The notes beneath the pieces were generated by a model. It did no database searches and was not told the DNA's origin. It saw nothing but the letters and a program-made list of their open reading frames with translations. Shown here piece by piece: positions 1-7,955 of a stretch of 64,000 nucleotides of DNA (position 1 is its first letter; the number at the start of each line of letters is the position of its first letter). Made by a program: the position numbers and the translations under genes. The DNA comes from Caulobacter sp. 602-2 (GTDB lineage Bacteria; Pseudomonadota; Alphaproteobacteria; Caulobacterales; Caulobacteraceae), in the NCBI RefSeq assembly GCF_011043625.1, contig NZ_JAAKGT010000002.1, forward strand, positions 248,001 to 312,000, written 5' to 3'.

Positions 1-75
1 GAATTTCCCACCCATTTTTTCGCCTTCCGCGTGCGGGCCGCGTGGGACCGAAAGCTTGAGCGGGCGATCTCCGCG

Positions 76-861
76 TCACCCGGTCGCGGCCGATTCCCCG
101 TCCGTCAGCCAGCCGGCCGCCCGCAGGCGGGCCACCGAGGCCCGGGCGATGGGCGCAGCCTCGCCGTCGACCAGCCGCAGGCGCAGGTTGCGGCCGTCAC
201 GCTCGACCCCGACGACGGCCCGCCGCGCCACCCACCACGAGCGGTGCACCTGCAGGCCGTCCAGGCCCGACAGTCCCGCCAGCACCCGCGCCAGCGGCCC
301 GGCCTCCAGGCGCGAGCCGGTCTGCGTGCAGACCCGGACGTAATGGTCTTCCATCTTCAGATAGAGGACGCTCGAGGAGACCAATGACGGTTCGGCCGCC
401 GGACCGGCGATCACCGGGACCACGCGCGCGGCCTGCAGGCGGGCGCGCAGCCAGGTGAAGCCGGCCGCGATCGGGGCCGAAATCGCCAGGCACTGGCCGT
501 ACCAGTCCAGCGGCGACAGGCGCTTGAGGAACGGCCACAGGCTCGTGGCCAGCGGCGCCACGATCGCCGTCTGCAGGCCGCAACCGACCAGGATCGCGCC
601 GCCGACCATCACCCAGGCCGGGACCTTCAGTCGCTCGGCTCCGGCGATCGCCAGGCGGATCGAAAGGCCGAAGATAACGATGCCGGCCCAGAAACAGCCC
701 GTCCAATAGAACGCGCGCACGAGGACCGAGCCGTTGAAGTAGCTGCCGAACGGCCCGACCACGCCCAGGAACACCCCCACCGCCGTGGCGACGGAAAGGT
801 CGATCGCCCATTCGCGGGCGGTTCCCAGGACAGGAGGCCTGATGGGGCCGGAGACGCTCAT
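76..861 (-). CDS. LytTR-type transcriptional regulator with N-terminal membrane domain
   Basis: 261-residue protein. Roughly residues 15-140 hold four hydrophobic segments. Residues about 165-255 form a LytTR DNA-binding domain: a 'YLKMEDHYVRV' strand, the 'LQVHRSWWVARRAV' stretch typical of LytTR, and a closing 'RASVARLRAAG' helix. Membrane-bound LytTR proteins usually act as transcription regulators whose signal is sensed in the bilayer; the target here is unknown. I chose the ATG that begins MSVSGP because the longer frame starts with a basic, non-membrane stretch. It is divergent from the exported hydrolase to its right. The 75 bases to its left hold nothing I can assign. Confidence 0.8.
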   Translation of the reverse strand: MSVSGPIRPPVLGTAREWAIDLSVATAVGVFLGVVGPFGSYFNGSVLVRAFYWTGCFWAGIVIFGLSIRLAIAGAERLKVPAWVMVGGAILVGCGLQTAIVAPLATSLWPFLKRLSPLDWYGQCLAISAPIAAGFTWLRARLQAARVVPVIAGPAAEPSLVSSSVLYLKMEDHYVRVCTQTGSRLEAGPLARVLAGLSGLDGLQVHRSWWVARRAVVGVERDGRNLRLRLVDGEAAPIARASVARLRAAGWLTDGESAATG

Positions 862-977
862 GGCCGATCTATAGCGCCGTTCGCCGTTTCGCGAACCCGT
901 TCGCCCGTTCACGCACGAGGCGTGGCGGCGCAAGGCTTTCGGCCACATCGAAGGAGCATCGACAACCGGAGCCGACG

Positions 978-1979
978 ATGCGTTCCCCTCGCCTTCTTCT
1001 TCCCCTGCTCACCGCCCTGGCCCTGGCCGGCGCCGCTCATGCCGCCGAGCCGCATGTCGGCTTCATGCGTCTTTCCGCGCCCGACCCCGCCGGTCCGCCG
1101 ATTGAGGTCGGGGTCTGGTACCCCACCGACGCGGCCGAGACCGCGCCGGCCGGCGGCATGGAGAGCCTGCCCGTCGCCGCCGGCGCGCCGGTTTCCGGCA
1201 AGGGTCTGCCGCTGGTGGTCATGTCGCACGGCAACGGCGGCTGGTTCGGCGGCCACTACGACACCGCCGCCGCGCTGGTGAGGAAGGGCTTCGTCGTCGC
1301 CGCCCTGACCCACACCGGCGACAACTACCGCGACCAGAGCCGCGCCTTGGAGATGACCGAGCGTCCCCGCCAGCTTTCCGTGCTGATCGGCTACATGCTC
1401 GACGCTTCGCCGATGCACGAGCGGATCGACGCTGCGAAAGTCGGCGCCTTCGGCTTCTCGTCGGGCGGCTTCACCGTGCTCGCGGCGGCCGGCGGCGAGC
1501 CGAACCTGGCGGCGACCTTCCCGGCGCATTGCCAGAAACACCCGACCAACTACGACTGCCGCCTCAGCGCCGGAAAGCCGCTGCCGGCGAGCGTCCTGGC
1601 GGCGACCTGGACCCACGACGCCCGGATCAAGGTCGTGGTCTCGGCCGCCCCCGCGCTCGGCTTCACCTTCGGCAAGACCGGCCTGAAGGGCGTCACCCAG
1701 CCGCTGCAGCTGTGGAAGGCCGGCGACGACGAGATCCTGCCCGGCGACGACTACGCCGAGGCCGTGCATCGCGCCCTGCCCCGCGCCCACGACTACCGCG
1801 TCGTGGCGGGGGCGCGACATTTCGACTTCCTGGCGCCGTGCGGCCCGCAGGCGGCCAAACAGCTGCCCAGCCCCTTGTGCGCAAGCGCTCCGGGCTTCGA
1901 CCGGGCGGCTTTCCACGCCGATTTCAACGCCCGGGTTGCGACATTCTTCGCCACCCAGTTGGGCCTCGGCGAACGCTGA
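978..1979 (+). CDS. Exported alpha/beta hydrolase (dienelactone hydrolase / PAF-acetylhydrolase-like)
   Basis: 333 residues with a clear Sec signal peptide (MRSPRLLLPLLTALALAGAA, cleavage near AHA). The mature part has the alpha/beta-hydrolase fold: an oxyanion-type 'VVMSHGNGG' strand-loop, the nucleophile elbow 'GFSSGGF' (Ser in G-x-S-x-G), and a late His in 'GARHFDFL'. This matches periplasmic dienelactone-hydrolase or platelet-activating-factor-acetylhydrolase-like esterases; the substrate cannot be read from sequence. A GGAG ribosome site lies 7 bases before the ATG. It stands alone, divergent from the LytTR gene and about 60 bases before fliI. Confidence 0.82.
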   Translation: MRSPRLLLPLLTALALAGAAHAAEPHVGFMRLSAPDPAGPPIEVGVWYPTDAAETAPAGGMESLPVAAGAPVSGKGLPLVVMSHGNGGWFGGHYDTAAALVRKGFVVAALTHTGDNYRDQSRALEMTERPRQLSVLIGYMLDASPMHERIDAAKVGAFGFSSGGFTVLAAAGGEPNLAATFPAHCQKHPTNYDCRLSAGKPLPASVLAATWTHDARIKVVVSAAPALGFTFGKTGLKGVTQPLQLWKAGDDEILPGDDYAEAVHRALPRAHDYRVVAGARHFDFLAPCGPQAAKQLPSPLCASAPGFDRAAFHADFNARVATFFATQLGLGER

Positions 1980-1981
1980 AT

Positions 1982-1998
1982 TTCATGCCCGATTAACC
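1982..1998 (+). promoter_or_regulatory. Probable CtrA-binding site of the fliIJ promoter
   Basis: TTCATGCCCGATTAACC matches the CtrA box TTAA-N7-TTAAC with one mismatch in the left half and a perfect right half. It ends 40 bases before the fliI TTG start. In Caulobacter, CtrA activates early (class II) flagellar genes, so position and gene both fit. Binding is inferred. Confidence 0.55.
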
Positions 1999-2038
1999 AT
2001 GATGGCCGAGTCTGCGCGGGTCGCTTCCAGGAGCCGTC

Positions 2039-3373
2039 TTGCGCAGTCTCATCGCCGCCGTCGAACGTCTTGACCCGCTGACCGTCTTCGGACGCGTGGC
2101 GGCCGTCAACGGCCTCCTGATCGAGGCTCGCGGCGGCCTGACGCGCCTGGCCGTCGGCGCCCGGGTCGAGATCGAGCGCATCGGCGCCCCGACCCTGCCG
2201 GCCGAGGTCGTCGGCTTCCGCGAGACCCGCGCCCTGCTCATGCCCTTCGGCCCGGTCGAGGGCGTGGCCCCCGGCGCCGAGATCCGCATCATGCCCGAAG
2301 GCGCCACCGTACGTCCGACCAAGGCGTGGCTCGGCCGCATCATCAACGCCTTCGGCGAGCCGATCGACGGGCTTGGCCCGCTGCCCCAGGGCGAGGTTCC
2401 CTACCCGCTGAAGACGCCTCCGCCGCCGGCCCACGCCCGCGGCCGGGTGGGCGAGCGCCTGGACCTGGGCGTGCGCTCGATGAACGTCTTCACCACCACC
2501 TGCCGCGGCCAGCGCCTGGGCATCTTCGCCGGTTCCGGCGTCGGCAAGTCGGTGCTGCTGTCGATGCTGGCCAAGGAAGCGACCTGCGACGCCGTCGTCG
2601 TCGGCCTGATCGGCGAACGCGGCCGCGAGGTGCGCGAGTTCATCGAAGAGACCCTGGGCGAGGAAGGCCTGCGCCGCGCCATCGTCGTGGTCGCCACCTC
2701 GGACGAGCCGGCCCTGACCCGCCGCCAGGCCGCCTACATGACCCTGGCCATCGCCGAGTTCCTGCGCGACCAGGATCAAGAGGTCCTCTGCCTGATGGAC
2801 TCGGTGACCCGCTTCGCCATGGCCCAGCGCGAGATCGGCCTGGCCGCCGGCGAGCCGCCGACCACCAAGGGCTATACGCCCACCGTCTTCACCGAGCTGC
2901 CCAAGCTGCTCGAGCGCGCCGGCCCGGGGCCCATCCGCGCCGACGGCACCACCGCCGCACCGATCACCGCCCTCTTCACCGTGCTGGTGGACGGCGACGA
3001 CCACAACGAGCCGATCGCCGACGCCGCGCGCGGTATTCTCGACGGCCACATCGTCATGGAGCGCTCGATCGCCGAGCGCGGCCGCTTCCCGGCCATCAAC
3101 GTGCTGAAGTCGATCAGCCGGACCATGCCGGGCTGCCAGCTGCCGCACGAGCGCGACATCGTCAAATCGGCCCGCCAGGTGCTGTCGGCCTATTCCAACA
3201 TGGAAGAGCTGATCCGCATCGGCGCCTATCGCGCCGGCGCCGACCCCACGGTCGACCGGGCCATCCAGCTCAATCCGGCGGTCGAGGCCTTCCTCAGCCA
3301 GAACCCCGACGAAGCCACGAGTCTTGACGATTCGTTCAACTTCCTCGGCCAGATTCTCCAAAGCGCCGCCTGA
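2039..3373 (+). CDS. fliI: Flagellar export ATPase FliI
   Basis: 444 residues. FliI is the F1-beta-like hexameric ATPase at the cytoplasmic base of the flagellar type III export gate, where it unloads substrates from chaperones. Visible features are Walker A 'GSGVGKS' near residue 165, Walker B 'VLCLMDS' near 248, and the FliI/SctN stretch '[27 protein letters not shown]'-type region split across residues 280-305. The start is TTG ([11 protein letters not shown]) behind an AGGAG-like site, and no better ATG exists. fliJ follows 26 bases later, so the two are co-transcribed. A probable CtrA site lies upstream. Confidence 0.97.
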   Translation: MRSLIAAVERLDPLTVFGRVAAVNGLLIEARGGLTRLAVGARVEIERIGAPTLPAEVVGFRETRALLMPFGPVEGVAPGAEIRIMPEGATVRPTKAWLGRIINAFGEPIDGLGPLPQGEVPYPLKTPPPPAHARGRVGERLDLGVRSMNVFTTTCRGQRLGIFAGSGVGKSVLLSMLAKEATCDAVVVGLIGERGREVREFIEETLGEEGLRRAIVVVATSDEPALTRRQAAYMTLAIAEFLRDQDQEVLCLMDSVTRFAMAQREIGLAAGEPPTTKGYTPTVFTELPKLLERAGPGPIRADGTTAAPITALFTVLVDGDDHNEPIADAARGILDGHIVMERSIAERGRFPAINVLKSISRTMPGCQLPHERDIVKSARQVLSAYSNMEELIRIGAYRAGADPTVDRAIQLNPAVEAFLSQNPDEATSLDDSFNFLGQILQSAA

Positions 3374-3399
3374 AGCGCCAGCGTGTCGAGTAACCCAGC

Positions 3400-3819
3400 A
3401 TGACCAAGTGGGCCGCCTCCCTGATCCGCATCTCGAACCACGAGGTCGAGACGCTGCAGAAGCGCCTGGCCGAGGTGGTCGACCGCCGCGAGGCCGCGCA
3501 GATGAAGCTGGCCACGATGGACGCCGAAGCCGAGATCGAGATGCGCAACGCCGAGGGCGACGCCTCGGCCGGCTGGTACATGATCGGCTACCGCAAGGGC
3601 CTGGAGGTGCGCCGCGCCGAGACCCTGCTGGAGATCGACCAGATCAGCATCGAGGAAACCGGCGCCCGCGACGCCCTGTCGCTGGCCTTCGAGAACCTCA
3701 AGAAATACGAGCACGTCGCCGAGACCGCCAAGGCGGCGATGATCAAGAAGGTCGGCAAGCTGGAAATGGCCGCCCTCGACGAACTGGGCCTGCGCCGCGC
3801 GGCGATGGGCGGGCGCTAA
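3400..3819 (+). CDS. fliJ: Flagellar export chaperone FliJ
   Basis: 139 residues, almost wholly predicted alpha-helical coiled coil with high Glu/Lys/Arg/Ala. FliJ is the central stalk protein of the FliI ATPase ring and escorts chaperones for late flagellar substrates. Sequence similarity in this family is weak, so the call rests mainly on size, coiled-coil character and position directly after fliI, the usual Caulobacter order. A palindromic repeat begins four bases after its stop. Confidence 0.88.
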   Translation: MTKWAASLIRISNHEVETLQKRLAEVVDRREAAQMKLATMDAEAEIEMRNAEGDASAGWYMIGYRKGLEVRRAETLLEIDQISIEETGARDALSLAFENLKKYEHVAETAKAAMIKKVGKLEMAALDELGLRRAAMGGR

Positions 3820-3822
3820 ATT

Positions 3823-3954
3823 CCTTCTCCCCTTGCGGGAGAAGGTGTCGGCGAAGCCGACGGATGAGGGGGCGAAAGGCCTCTCCGCATACTTCTGAGA
3901 GACCCCTCACCCGACCTCCTTCGGAGGCCACCCTCTCCCGCAAGGGGAGAGGGA
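3823..3954. repeat. Palindromic intergenic repeat, family 1 (copy 1)
   Basis: The outer arms CCTTCTCCCCTTGCGGGAGA and its near-complement CTCTCCCGCAAGGGGAGAGG enclose inner motifs GTCGGCGAAGCCGACGGATG and CCTCACCCGACCTCCTTCGG. The transcript would fold into a long hairpin. A second copy lies at 45104-45265. It starts four bases after fliJ and probably ends that transcript. Confidence 0.85.
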
Positions 3955-4020
3955 TTTTCGCCTTCACCCTTCCCCAACCTCCCCGTGCTTTCCTCGCGTC
4001 CAACGCCTGGGGAGCCCGCC

Positions 4021-5079
4021 ATGTCCGACGTCTCACGCCGCACCGTGCTCGGCTCCAGCCTGGCGCTGGCCGCCTGCGGCCAGACGGCGCAGAGCCAGCC
4101 GGTTCCGGCCAACCTGCCGCCGCTGAAGACGATCGCGCCGTTCCGGGTCGGATCCTCGGTGCAGGCCCTACATCTGGACGATCCCGCCCTGGCCGCCCTG
4201 CTGCGCCGGCAGGTCAATCAGCTGACGCCCGAGTGGCAGATGAAGATGGAATACATCGTCCAGCCGGACGGCTCGTTCCGCTTCGACGCCCCCGACAGGA
4301 TCGCCGCCTTCGCCGCGGCCAACGGCATGGCGCTGCTGGGCCACGTGCTGGTCTGGTACGCCCAGGCCCCCGACGCCTTTGAGCGGCTGGACGAAAACCG
4401 GGTCAGCTTCGAGCAGGCCTATCGCAACTACATCCTGGCCGTGGCCGGGCGCTATCGCGGCAAGGTCGTCGGCTGGGACGTGGTCAACGAGGCCGTGGCC
4501 GAAGACGGCGACGGCTGGCGGACCAGCCTGTGGTCCAGACGCCTGGGCGACTTCGAGCACATCGCCCTGGCCTTCCGCACGGCGCGCGAGGCGGATCCCG
4601 GCGCGACGCTGCTGCTCAACGACTACAATCTCGAATACATGCCAAGGAAGCGGGCGACCTTCCTGAAGCTGGCCGAGCGCCTGCTGGCGTCCGGCGCGCC
4701 GCTGACCGGCATCGGAACCCAGATGCACGTCGCCGCCGACATTCGCCCCGGCGAAATCACCACCATGATGAAGGACCTGGCGAGCCTTGGCCTGCCGATC
4801 CACCTCTCAGAGCTCGACGTCTCGCTGACGCGCTCGGACAACAAGCTGCTGGGCCGCGCCGAGTTGGAGCGCCGCCAGGCCCGCACCTATGGCGAGGCGG
4901 CCGAGGCGTTCATGGCCCTGCCGCAGCGCCAGCGCTTCGCCTTCACCCTGTGGGGCCTGCGCGACGGGGATTCGTGGCTGAAGAAGGAAAACGCCAGCGA
5001 CGCCCCCGCGCCGTTCGACGACGCCGGCCGCCCCAAGGCGGCCGCGGCGGCGCTGGTCGAGACGTTCAGGCGGAGCTAG
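4021..5079 (+). CDS. Endo-1,4-beta-xylanase, glycoside hydrolase family 10, predicted lipoprotein
   Basis: 352 residues. GH10 enzymes cut the beta-1,4-xylan backbone with retention. The acid/base Glu157 lies in 'WDVVNE' and the nucleophile Glu264 in 'HLSELD'; other GH10 marks are 'LGHVLVWYAQAPDAF' and 'FTLWGLRDGDSWL'. The N-terminus MSDVSRRTVLGSSLALAACG joins a twin-arginine-like motif to a lipobox (LAAC), so the enzyme is probably membrane-anchored in the periplasm or outer membrane. I start at this ATG because the upstream frame is repeat sequence. The stop overlaps the convergent DUF4282 gene by four bases. It fits the glucuronoxylan genes near 50 kb. Confidence 0.93.
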   Translation: MSDVSRRTVLGSSLALAACGQTAQSQPVPANLPPLKTIAPFRVGSSVQALHLDDPALAALLRRQVNQLTPEWQMKMEYIVQPDGSFRFDAPDRIAAFAAANGMALLGHVLVWYAQAPDAFERLDENRVSFEQAYRNYILAVAGRYRGKVVGWDVVNEAVAEDGDGWRTSLWSRRLGDFEHIALAFRTAREADPGATLLLNDYNLEYMPRKRATFLKLAERLLASGAPLTGIGTQMHVAADIRPGEITTMMKDLASLGLPIHLSELDVSLTRSDNKLLGRAELERRQARTYGEAAEAFMALPQRQRFAFTLWGLRDGDSWLKKENASDAPAPFDDAGRPKAAAAALVETFRRS

Positions 5080-5456
5080 GCGCCCGGGCCGCGCACGCTG
5101 GTGGCCACCGCGTGGTCGGCGTCGTTGGCCTGGCGCAGGGCGCGCAGGTCTTCGCTGATCCGGAAGACGGCGACGTAGAACTCGCAGAAGGCGCGCCACA
5201 GCAAAACGAGACCCGCGGCGACCAGCAGGCCGGCGATCAGCACGGGGAAAGCCAGCAGCAGCGAGGCGACGCCGCGTTCCTTCAGCGCCAAGCCCACGGC
5301 CGCGCCGACGACGGAAAAGGCGAACAGCGCCACGACGCCCAGGCCCGCCCAGTAGATCAGGTGGATGACCGGCCCGGTCACCAGTCGGTCGAAGGTCAAC
5401 AGATCCCAGAACAACGCGCCAGAACCACGCGCCTTGGATTTCCTGGCCGGAGCCAT
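5076..5456 (-). CDS. DUF4282 family small membrane protein
   Basis: 126 residues. The short N-terminal basic stretch is followed by 'LFWDLLTFDRLVTGPVIHLIYW', two hydrophobic segments, and the closing motif 'RAFCEFYVAVFRISEDLRALR'. The pattern 'L.F..F.T..i..lY' plus 'R...E......F.i.e.lr.l' is that of DUF4282, a two-helix inner-membrane family of unknown function. The ATG has a GAGG site 8 bases upstream; a GTG three codons earlier is possible but has no ribosome site. Confidence 0.78.
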   Translation of the reverse strand: MAPARKSKARGSGALFWDLLTFDRLVTGPVIHLIYWAGLGVVALFAFSVVGAAVGLALKERGVASLLLAFPVLIAGLLVAAGLVLLWRAFCEFYVAVFRISEDLRALRQANDADHAVATSVRGPGA

Positions 5457-5522
5457 CCGACACACCTCATGTCAGCGGACTGGCGGAGACCGCCGAAGTT
5501 TACGCTGCATCGCTAGCAGCGT

Positions 5523-5553
5523 GAGGCCCGCTCGGCAATGCCGGGCGGGCCTC
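5523..5553 (-). terminator. Hairpin downstream of the Thr/Ser-rich exported protein gene
   Basis: GAGGCCCGCTCGG and CCGGGCGGGCCTC form a 13-bp stem (one wobble pair) with a 5-base loop, 53 bases after the stop of the leftward gene. There is no clear T-run, so it may act as a pause or mRNA-end structure rather than a full intrinsic terminator. Confidence 0.55.
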
Positions 5554-5605
5554 GTGCGTGTTCGGAAGAAGGGACGCCGTTATTTCGTCCCCGACCTTCG
5601 CCCCG

Positions 5606-6085
5606 TTACTTGGGGGCGGCGGCGCCGGCCAGGGCCGCGTCGATCTGGGCCTTGGTGGCCGTGGTGCTGACGCTGCCGTCGGCGCCGGCGCTCAGGCTGG
5701 CCTTGGGCAGGGCGAACTTCTTGTCGCCGCTGCTGACCACGACGTTGGCCGAGCCGTCGGCGCCCGTCGAGGTGCCGCTGACGGTGCCGACCACCGCGCC
5801 GGCCGGGTCCTTGATCTCGGTGCCGACGGCGACGTCGGCCGAGACGTTGGCGGACGACGGCGTGCCGGCCGAACTGGCCGCGGCGGCGCTGCTGTCAGCC
5901 GGAGCCGTGGTGGTGGTGGTCGTGGTGGTGCTGCTGGTGGTCGACTCCGGCGGCTGGGCCGTGGTGGTCGACGGCTGCGAAGCGGCGGCCGGATCGGCCG
6001 GCGGCTGGGCGGCGTCTTGAGCGTAGGCGGCGCCGGCCAGCGAAAGGGTCGCGGCGGCGGCGAGGTAAGCAAACTTGGTCTTCAT
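5606..6085 (-). CDS. Exported Thr/Ser/Ala-rich protein of unknown function
   Basis: 159 residues. A signal peptide (MKTKFAYLAAAATLSLAGAA, cleavage before QDAAQ) is followed by a low-complexity linker rich in Thr, Ser, Pro and Ala (about residues 25-80), including a run of eight Thr. The C-terminal 75 residues (VGTEIKDPAGAVVGTVSG... VVSSGDKKFALPKASL) resemble a PRC-barrel-like or small beta domain often seen in Caulobacterales secreted proteins, but I cannot name it with certainty. A GGAG site lies 7 bases before the ATG. It is followed by a hairpin. Confidence 0.75.
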   Translation of the reverse strand: MKTKFAYLAAAATLSLAGAAYAQDAAQPPADPAAASQPSTTTAQPPESTTSSTTTTTTTTAPADSSAAAASSAGTPSSANVSADVAVGTEIKDPAGAVVGTVSGTSTGADGSANVVVSSGDKKFALPKASLSAGADGSVSTTATKAQIDAALAGAAAPK

Positions 6086-6169
6086 AATGCGCTCCGTCGG
6101 AGGGCCCCTGCCCGATCAACCAACGCAGCCCGGTTTGTAACGGTTCCGAAACAACGCGTGATCACGACC

Positions 6170-6712
6170 TCACGGGGTCGTGGCGACAAGCTTGGGCGCT
6201 TCCTGGATCGGGGCCTCGTCGTCCTTCAGGCCGGCCGCCTTCATGGCCGACTTCAGGGTGTAGACCGAGGGATCCTTGCTGGTCGTGAACGCCAGCTCCG
6301 CGGTCAGGGCCGGGTTCTCGGCCTCGTTGGCGAAGCCGCCCTCGCGCACGGCGTTGAAGGCGACCGCATAGCCCTTGCCGGGCTTGGTGCTGCACAGCAG
6401 GACGAAGGTCTTGCGGTCGTTCAGCAGGCGGGGCGCACGCACGCATTCGGGCTTCTCGCCGCCCGCCGCGGCGGCGTAGTTCCAGCCGCCCGGCAGCATC
6501 TTCTGGTCGAAACTGACCTTCAGCACCAGGATCCCCGGGGCCACGGTCTCGCCGGCAGCGGGCCAGGTGGCGGTCACCTTCGGCGGCTGTGTGGGCGGCA
6601 TCACCGTCACCGGCGAGACCGGCGTCGGCTCGGGCCGCGTGACTTGCGCGAACGCGCCGCCCGCGACAGCGAGGACGGCCAGGACAGGAAGGGCGGTGAC
6701 GGCGATGCGCAT
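6170..6712 (-). CDS. Exported protein with bacterial Ig-like (CopC-like) domain
   Basis: 180 residues. Signal peptide MRIAVTALPVLAVLAVAGGA (cleavage before QVTRP), a short Pro-rich linker, then one beta-sandwich-like domain: 'PPKVTATWPAAGETVAPGILVLKVSFDQKM' with 'CVRAPRLLNDRKTFVLLCSTKPGKGYAVAFN'. The first part is the start pattern of Ig-like or CopC-like domains; two Cys could form a disulfide. The function is unknown. I chose this ATG over an upstream TTG because it opens directly on the signal peptide. Confidence 0.72.
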   Translation of the reverse strand: MRIAVTALPVLAVLAVAGGAFAQVTRPEPTPVSPVTVMPPTQPPKVTATWPAAGETVAPGILVLKVSFDQKMLPGGWNYAAAAGGEKPECVRAPRLLNDRKTFVLLCSTKPGKGYAVAFNAVREGGFANEAENPALTAELAFTTSKDPSVYTLKSAMKAAGLKDDEAPIQEAPKLVATTP

Positions 6713-6875
6713 GCCCCGGAGAATGGCGATCAAGCGCGGCCTTCTCAAGGCGCCGTTCGACGAGACGGCCCGCCCTTTCGTTACAAGGTTTTCATTCAGG
6801 TGACGTTCACGCGAGGCGATACTAGCTTGGCCGCATCAACCGGCCTCGACGCCGGCCTCTCGGGAGACCTTCGCC

Positions 6876-7436
6876 ATGCGCACCGCCATCGCCCTGATCG
6901 CCGCGACGAGCGCCCTCGCCGCCACGGCGGCCCCCGCCCTCGCCCAGGGCCCCGGCCGCGGCGACCGCTACGAGGAACGCCCCCGCGGCTCCTACGAGCA
7001 GAGCTGCCGCAACATCAACGTCCGCCGCGGCGAGATCAGCGCCGAGTGCCGCGACCGTCGCGGCCGCTGGCAGTGGTCGACCGCCAGCGCCGACTGCCGC
7101 GAGATGGAGAACCAGGACGGCCGCCTGGTCTGCGTCCGGGGCGGCGGCCGCCCCGGCGGTCCTGGCGGCCCCGGCGGCGGCGGTCGCGGCGCCGACGCGG
7201 TGATCTTCGAGCACGCCGGCTACGGCGGCCGCGCCTACGAGGTGCGTGGCGACATGCCCGACTTCGTGCAGATCGGCTTCAACGACAAGGCCTCGTCGAT
7301 CCAGATCCGGCGCGGCGAGTGGGAACTCTGCGACGACGCCTACTACCGCGGCCGCTGCTGGCGGGTGTCGGCCGACATGGGCGTGTTCCCGCGCGACATG
7401 AACGACCGCGTCAGCTCGATCCGCCGGATCCGCTGA
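6876..7436 (+). CDS. Secreted CVNH-like / beta-gamma-crystallin two-domain protein
   Basis: 186 residues. The signal peptide ends near ALA-QGPGR. Residues about 40-85 ('SCRNINVRRGEISAECRDRR...ADCREMENQDGRLVC') show the cyanovirin-N-like pattern SC.NI...G..L.A.Cr...G.W with four Cys. A Gly/Arg/Pro linker follows, then residues about 105-186 form a beta/gamma-crystallin-type domain with Greek-key signatures 'VIFEHAGYGGRAYEVRGDM' and 'WELCDDAYYRGRCWRVSADM'. Such proteins are periplasmic or extracellular and often bind glycans or calcium; the role here is unknown. An intrinsic terminator follows. Confidence 0.8.
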   Translation: MRTAIALIAATSALAATAAPALAQGPGRGDRYEERPRGSYEQSCRNINVRRGEISAECRDRRGRWQWSTASADCREMENQDGRLVCVRGGGRPGGPGGPGGGGRGADAVIFEHAGYGGRAYEVRGDMPDFVQIGFNDKASSIQIRRGEWELCDDAYYRGRCWRVSADMGVFPRDMNDRVSSIRRIR

Positions 7437-7473
7437 TCCGGCCCTAATTTGGTCGAGAACTCGACCTTGAAGC

Positions 7474-7508
7474 GGCGCGCGGGGCGGCTAAGCTCCGCGC
7501 GCCTTTTT
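7474..7508 (+). terminator. Rho-independent terminator
   Basis: A perfect 9-bp stem GGCGCGCGG / CCGCGCGCC with a 12-base loop is followed at once by TTTTT. It ends the beta-gamma-crystallin protein transcript 37 bases after its stop and leaves the entericidin gene with its own promoter or read-through expression. Confidence 0.85.
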
Positions 7509-7523
7509 ATTTCGGGAACGCCC

Positions 7524-7658
7524 ATGCGCAAGATCATCGTCCTCGCCGCCGCCGCGGCCGCCCTGCTGGTCTCGGCCTGCAACACCATCGAAGGCATGGG
7601 CCGCGACGTCTCGGCCGCCGGCCGCGCGGTCGCCGACACCGCTCGCGACGCCAAGTAG
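7524..7658 (+). CDS. Entericidin EcnA/B family lipoprotein
   Basis: 44 residues: MRKIIVLAAAAAALLVSACN is a lipoprotein signal with lipobox VSAC, followed by 'TIEGMGRDVSAAGRAVADTA', the classic entericidin pattern (C-N-T-x-x-G-x-G-x-D). Entericidins are tiny membrane lipoproteins first described as an antidote/bacteriolytic pair in enteric bacteria; in alphaproteobacteria they are common single genes of unclear role. It sits just behind the terminator of the upstream gene. Confidence 0.88.
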   Translation: MRKIIVLAAAAAALLVSACNTIEGMGRDVSAAGRAVADTARDAK

Positions 7659-7955
7659 GTCCCTGTCGGCGCCGGCGCGCCCGGCCGTCAGGCAAGCGCG
7701 CCGCCCGCCCCATCCTGGCCGCAATGCTGCGCCAGACTTGCCATCGTCGCGGCAAGTAAAGTCGCATGACGACGTTCGACGTAGAAAGCTTAACCGGAAG
7801 CCGCCAACCATTAACCTTGCCGGCAAGTTCATTCGCGCGCGACGATCGCGCAGGATGAATTCTTTCGGCATTCGCCCTTATCCGGGCTGAATATCTGCTT
7901 CCAAAGCGCACATGCGACCGAAAGCGCCATTTGCGCGAAGCGTCGCCGGAGCCAT
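7659..7955. other. Non-coding gap with short palindromes
   Basis: About 300 bases without a credible gene. It holds two structures with the same arms: CTTGCC-8-GGCAAG at 7737-7756 and the perfect palindrome CTTGCCGGCAAG at 7816-7827. Two TTAACC hexamers (7790, 7811) resemble CtrA half-sites but lack a partner half at the right spacing. Probably the promoter region of the DUF983 gene. Confidence 0.5.

Noticed and set aside
31-387. Open frame at the left edge
   Set aside because: It runs antisense into the LytTR gene, has no ribosome site, and its product is basic low-complexity.
1793-3361. Long antisense frame across the hydrolase end and fliI
   Set aside because: Low-complexity Gly/Ala/Asp product spanning two real genes of the other strand.
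3823-3954. CRISPR-like or tandem repeat array
   Set aside because: All repeats in the window are single long palindromes in intergenic gaps, with no regular spacer-repeat pattern; no cas genes are present.
5880-5945. Trinucleotide-like run suggesting a microsatellite
   Set aside because: It encodes the Thr/Ser linker of the exported protein; the repeat is imperfect and in frame, so simple low-complexity coding is enough.
5558-7447. 629-codon plus-strand frame through several minus-strand genes
   Set aside because: It crosses two exported-protein genes with clear signal peptides and terminators; its product is Arg/Gly-rich without domains.
7790-7816. Two TTAACC hexamers as a full CtrA site
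   Set aside because: Neither has a TTAA half 7 bases upstream, and their 21-base spacing does not fit the CtrA box.
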